A DNA stretch of 43,270 bases from NCBI GenBank assembly GCA_001898425.1, contig MKTV01000038.1:33656-76925 (forward strand), in the 5' to 3' direction. A model generated the notes under the pieces. That model ran no database searches and was not told the DNA's origin. It saw nothing but the letters and a program-made list of their open reading frames with translations. Positions 41,447 to 43,270 of this stretch are shown piece by piece (the first letter of the stretch is position 1; each line of letters starts with the position of its first letter). Source of the stretch: Rhodospirillales bacterium 69-11 (lineage in GTDB: Bacteria > Pseudomonadota > Alphaproteobacteria > Acetobacterales > Acetobacteraceae). The translations under genes were made by a program, and so were the position numbers.

Positions 41447-42196
41447 TCAGCGATGGGCGATCGACACCGGCTCGTGCACCGGGTCGGCGGTGAGGAAGCC
41501 CAGCGTGTCGGCCTCCAGCACCAGGCAGGTCAACTGGCCGCCGAACACCGCGCCGGTGTCGATGGCGATGCGGTTGTGGCGGATCACGGGGTGCTTCACC
41601 GGCGTGTGGCCGTGCACGACGACGGCGCCGAAATCCGCCTCGGAATACAGGAAGGGCTGGCGCATGCGCAGCATGTCGTCGCGCGCCTGCGCCTCGAGCG
41701 GCACGCCGGGGCGGACGCCGGCATGCACGAAGGCGTAGCCGCCTTCCCGGTGCATCAGCACGAGGCCGTGCAGGAACGCGACATGCGCGTCGGGGATCGC
41801 GGCGCGCCAGCCCTCGCGCGGCGAGGCCGGGTCCACGCCGTAGCTCTCCAGCGTCGGGCGGCCCCCGGCGAACAGCCAGTCGGTGGCGGCGGCACGTTCC
41901 CCGCCCAGCGCCTCCATCATCGTGTTCTCGTGGTTGCCGATGAGGTTGACGGTGGGCACGCCCGGAATGGGCGGCCCGCCCGCCAGCCGCGCGATGACGC
42001 CGCGCGTGTCGGGGCCACGATCGACGTAGTCGCCGATATGCAGCAGCAGCGGGTCGGCGACCGGGCGGGCGGCGAGGTCGGCGGCGATGCTGGCGTGCAG
42101 GGCGGCGAGCTGGTCGGCGCAGCCATGGATGTCGCCGATCGCGTAGACCCGCCGGCCGGGGGGCAGGCTGGCGGGGGCAGGGGAAAGCTCGATCAT
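41447..42196 (-). CDS. PPP-family metallophosphoesterase (serine/threonine phosphatase-like)
   Basis: 249 residues. The three PPP motifs are in order: YAIGDIHGCADQL (GDxHG), HIGDYVDRGPDT (GDxxDRG) and LIGNHENTMME (GNHE), followed by the later His in FVHAGVRPG and VVVHGHTPVKH. Two-metal phosphatase acting on proteins or on small phosphoesters such as dinucleotide polyphosphates. It resembles ApaH/PrpA-like cytosolic enzymes of the family. First gene of the two-gene unit with the DapA-family protein. Its start ATG 42194-42196 is divergent from the glycosyltransferase. Confidence 0.88.
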   Translation of the reverse strand: MIELSPAPASLPPGRRVYAIGDIHGCADQLAALHASIAADLAARPVADPLLLHIGDYVDRGPDTRGVIARLAGGPPIPGVPTVNLIGNHENTMMEALGGERAAATDWLFAGGRPTLESYGVDPASPREGWRAAIPDAHVAFLHGLVLMHREGGYAFVHAGVRPGVPLEAQARDDMLRMRQPFLYSEADFGAVVVHGHTPVKHPVIRHNRIAIDTGAVFGGQLTCLVLEADTLGFLTADPVHEPVSIAHR

Positions 42197-42303
42197 GGCG
42201 TCGAGGTTACGGGCGGGGTCGATCCCTGGCTAGACGGACGGACCGGCCGCCTGGCCGGCGCGCCCGCTTGCTCCGCACGCTGCACCCCGGCATGCAGGGC
42301 GAC

Positions 42304-43270
42304 ATGAGCGCGCTGCCCTCCGTCCTGGTCTATCGCGACCGCATCGTGCCGCCGTCAGAGGCGACGTTCATGCGCCGCCAGTATCTGGGCTTCACACGCC
42401 TTGCCCCGATCTGGGTCGGCACGCGCACCGACACCGGCCTCCCCGCGCTGGGCGTCACGCCGCTGATCCTGGGCGGACCCGTGCAGCGGGCGCTGTTCAA
42501 GCTGTGCGGCCGGGTGCCGCAGCTCGACCAGCTGCGCGACCTGCGGCCCCGCATCGTGCACGCGCAGTTCGGCCGCGGCGGTGCGCTCGCGCTGCCGATC
42601 GCGCGGGCGCTCCGCGTGCCGCTGGTGGTCACGTTCCATGGCGGCGACGCGACCAAGCGCACGCATTACCGCCGGCGGCTGATCCCGACGGTCTACCAGC
42701 GCCGCCTGGCCACCCTGCAACGTGAGGCGGCGGCGTTCGTCTGCGTGTCCGACTTCATCCGCGACACGCTGCTCGCCCGCGGCTTCCCGGCGGACAAGCT
42801 GGTCGTGCTGCGCAACGGCGTCGACCTGGCCCCGGACGGGCCGCCCGCGCCGGCGCCCGACGGCCCTCCCGCGCCGGCGCCCGACGGGCCGCCCGCCCTG
42901 CTGTTCGTGGGCCGGCTCGTGGCCAAGAAGGGGCTGGCCGACCTGCTCGCCGCCCTGTCGCGCCTGGGCGATGACGCCCCCGACCTCGTGGTGATCGGCG
43001 AAGGGCCGGACGGACCGGCCCTGCGCGCCCAGGCTCCGTCGCGGGTGCGCTTCCTGGGCTGGCAGGACAATGCCGAGGTCCGCCGCCGGATGCGGGGCGC
43101 GCTCGCGCTGTGCGTGCCCAGCGTCACCGCGGCGAGCGGCGATTCCGAGGGCCTGCCCACCGTCGCGATCGAGGCGATGGCCGAGGGCGTCCCGGTGATC
43201 GGCACCCGCCATGCGGGCATCGTCGAGGCGGTGGTGGACGGCGAAACCGGCCTGCTGGTGCCCCAGGCCG
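42304..43270 (+). CDS. Glycosyltransferase family 4 (partial, 3' end outside window)
   Basis: 322 codons to the window edge, without a stop. GT-B fold: N-terminal domain with PRIVHAQFGRGGALALPIAR and VVTFHGGDATKR, then CVSDFIRDTLLARGFPADKL and VVLRNGVDL. The C-terminal domain has LLFVGRLVAKKGLADLLAAL, VVIGEGPDG, and the E-x7-E motif in SEGLPTVAIEAMAEG with TRHAGIVEAVVDGETG. Retaining transferase using a nucleotide sugar, probably for surface polysaccharide. In the linker between domains is an 8-residue repeat (PDGPPAPA, two copies plus a partial third) encoded by a 24-bp tandem repeat at 42832-42897. The start ATG 42304 has AGGG upstream; an ATG at 42292 is an alternative. Confidence 0.9.
   Translation, partial: MSALPSVLVYRDRIVPPSEATFMRRQYLGFTRLAPIWVGTRTDTGLPALGVTPLILGGPVQRALFKLCGRVPQLDQLRDLRPRIVHAQFGRGGALALPIARALRVPLVVTFHGGDATKRTHYRRRLIPTVYQRRLATLQREAAAFVCVSDFIRDTLLARGFPADKLVVLRNGVDLAPDGPPAPAPDGPPAPAPDGPPALLFVGRLVAKKGLADLLAALSRLGDDAPDLVVIGEGPDGPALRAQAPSRVRFLGWQDNAEVRRRMRGALALCVPSVTAASGDSEGLPTVAIEAMAEGVPVIGTRHAGIVEAVVDGETGLLVPQA

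Overview
The window is about 43 kb of uniformly GC-rich chromosomal DNA. Housekeeping gene order (rpmI-rplT-pheS-pheT, grpE-dnaK-dnaJ), alphaproteobacterial repeat types ('CCCGCGGATGACGG'-like palindromes) and the general gene repertoire point to an alphaproteobacterium. An Acetobacteraceae/Roseomonas-like member of the Rhodospirillales is the best guess, but this is inference from gene content because no 16S gene is present. There is no integrase, transposase, phage gene, CRISPR array, rRNA or plasmid replication gene. The unusual content is in intergenic repeats, small genes and accessory enzyme modules.

Layout. 1-2.4 kb: translation operon on the minus strand (rpmI, rplT, pheS, start of pheT), with a good sigma70-type promoter and a terminator after rplT. 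2.5-5.2 kb: MFS transporter and an alkaline-phosphatase-superfamily phosphodiesterase (plus). 5.4-8.7 kb: a minus-strand catabolic-looking operon, phytanoyl-CoA-dioxygenase-like protein -> SxxK serine hydrolase -> HpcH/HpaI aldolase. 9-10 kb: YeiH-type transporter. 10.2-14.1 kb: grpE, dnaK, dnaJ (minus) with a candidate heat-shock promoter. 14.2-17.5 kb: DHA2-type drug exporter divergent from an L-serine dehydratase that appears to start at ATT. 17.7-19.6 kb: polytopic GT-C-like membrane protein translationally coupled to a carboxymuconolactone-decarboxylase-like protein. 19.8-23.1 kb: complete LOV blue-light hybrid histidine kinase divergent from a HAD hydrolase, then a hotdog thioesterase. 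23.2-26.8 kb: winged-helix/TPR regulator divergent from a carotenoid oxygenase and a small membrane protein. 26.8-29.5 kb: two paralogous small proteins flanking a small secreted Gln-rich protein, then a soluble RsbRD-type histidine kinase with a possible microprotein behind it.

29.5-36.2 kb is a long minus-strand block: methyltransferase, lipoprotein, glycine-rich exported protein, thrC, HAD hydrolase, SnoaL-like protein, GMC oxidoreductase, a 57-residue disordered protein, and tRNA-Lys(CTT). 36.4-39.9 kb (plus): a four-rhodanese-domain protein, a ComF-type phosphoribosyltransferase, and a sulfotransferase-like protein with an appended C-terminal module. 39.9-40.5 kb: a non-coding composite minisatellite of long palindromes and 26-27-nt tandem units. 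40.5-43.3 kb: DapA-family lyase/aldolase, PPP-type phosphatase, and the start of a GT4 glycosyltransferase with an in-frame 24-bp repeat.

No single classical new system (defence, secretion, mobile element) is visible. The best candidates for undescribed biology are the LOV kinase/HAD divergent pair, the regulator/carotenoid-oxygenase pair, the paralogous small-protein trio with a structured leader, and the composite repeat array. All functional assignments rest on reading translations and motifs by eye; no database search was run.
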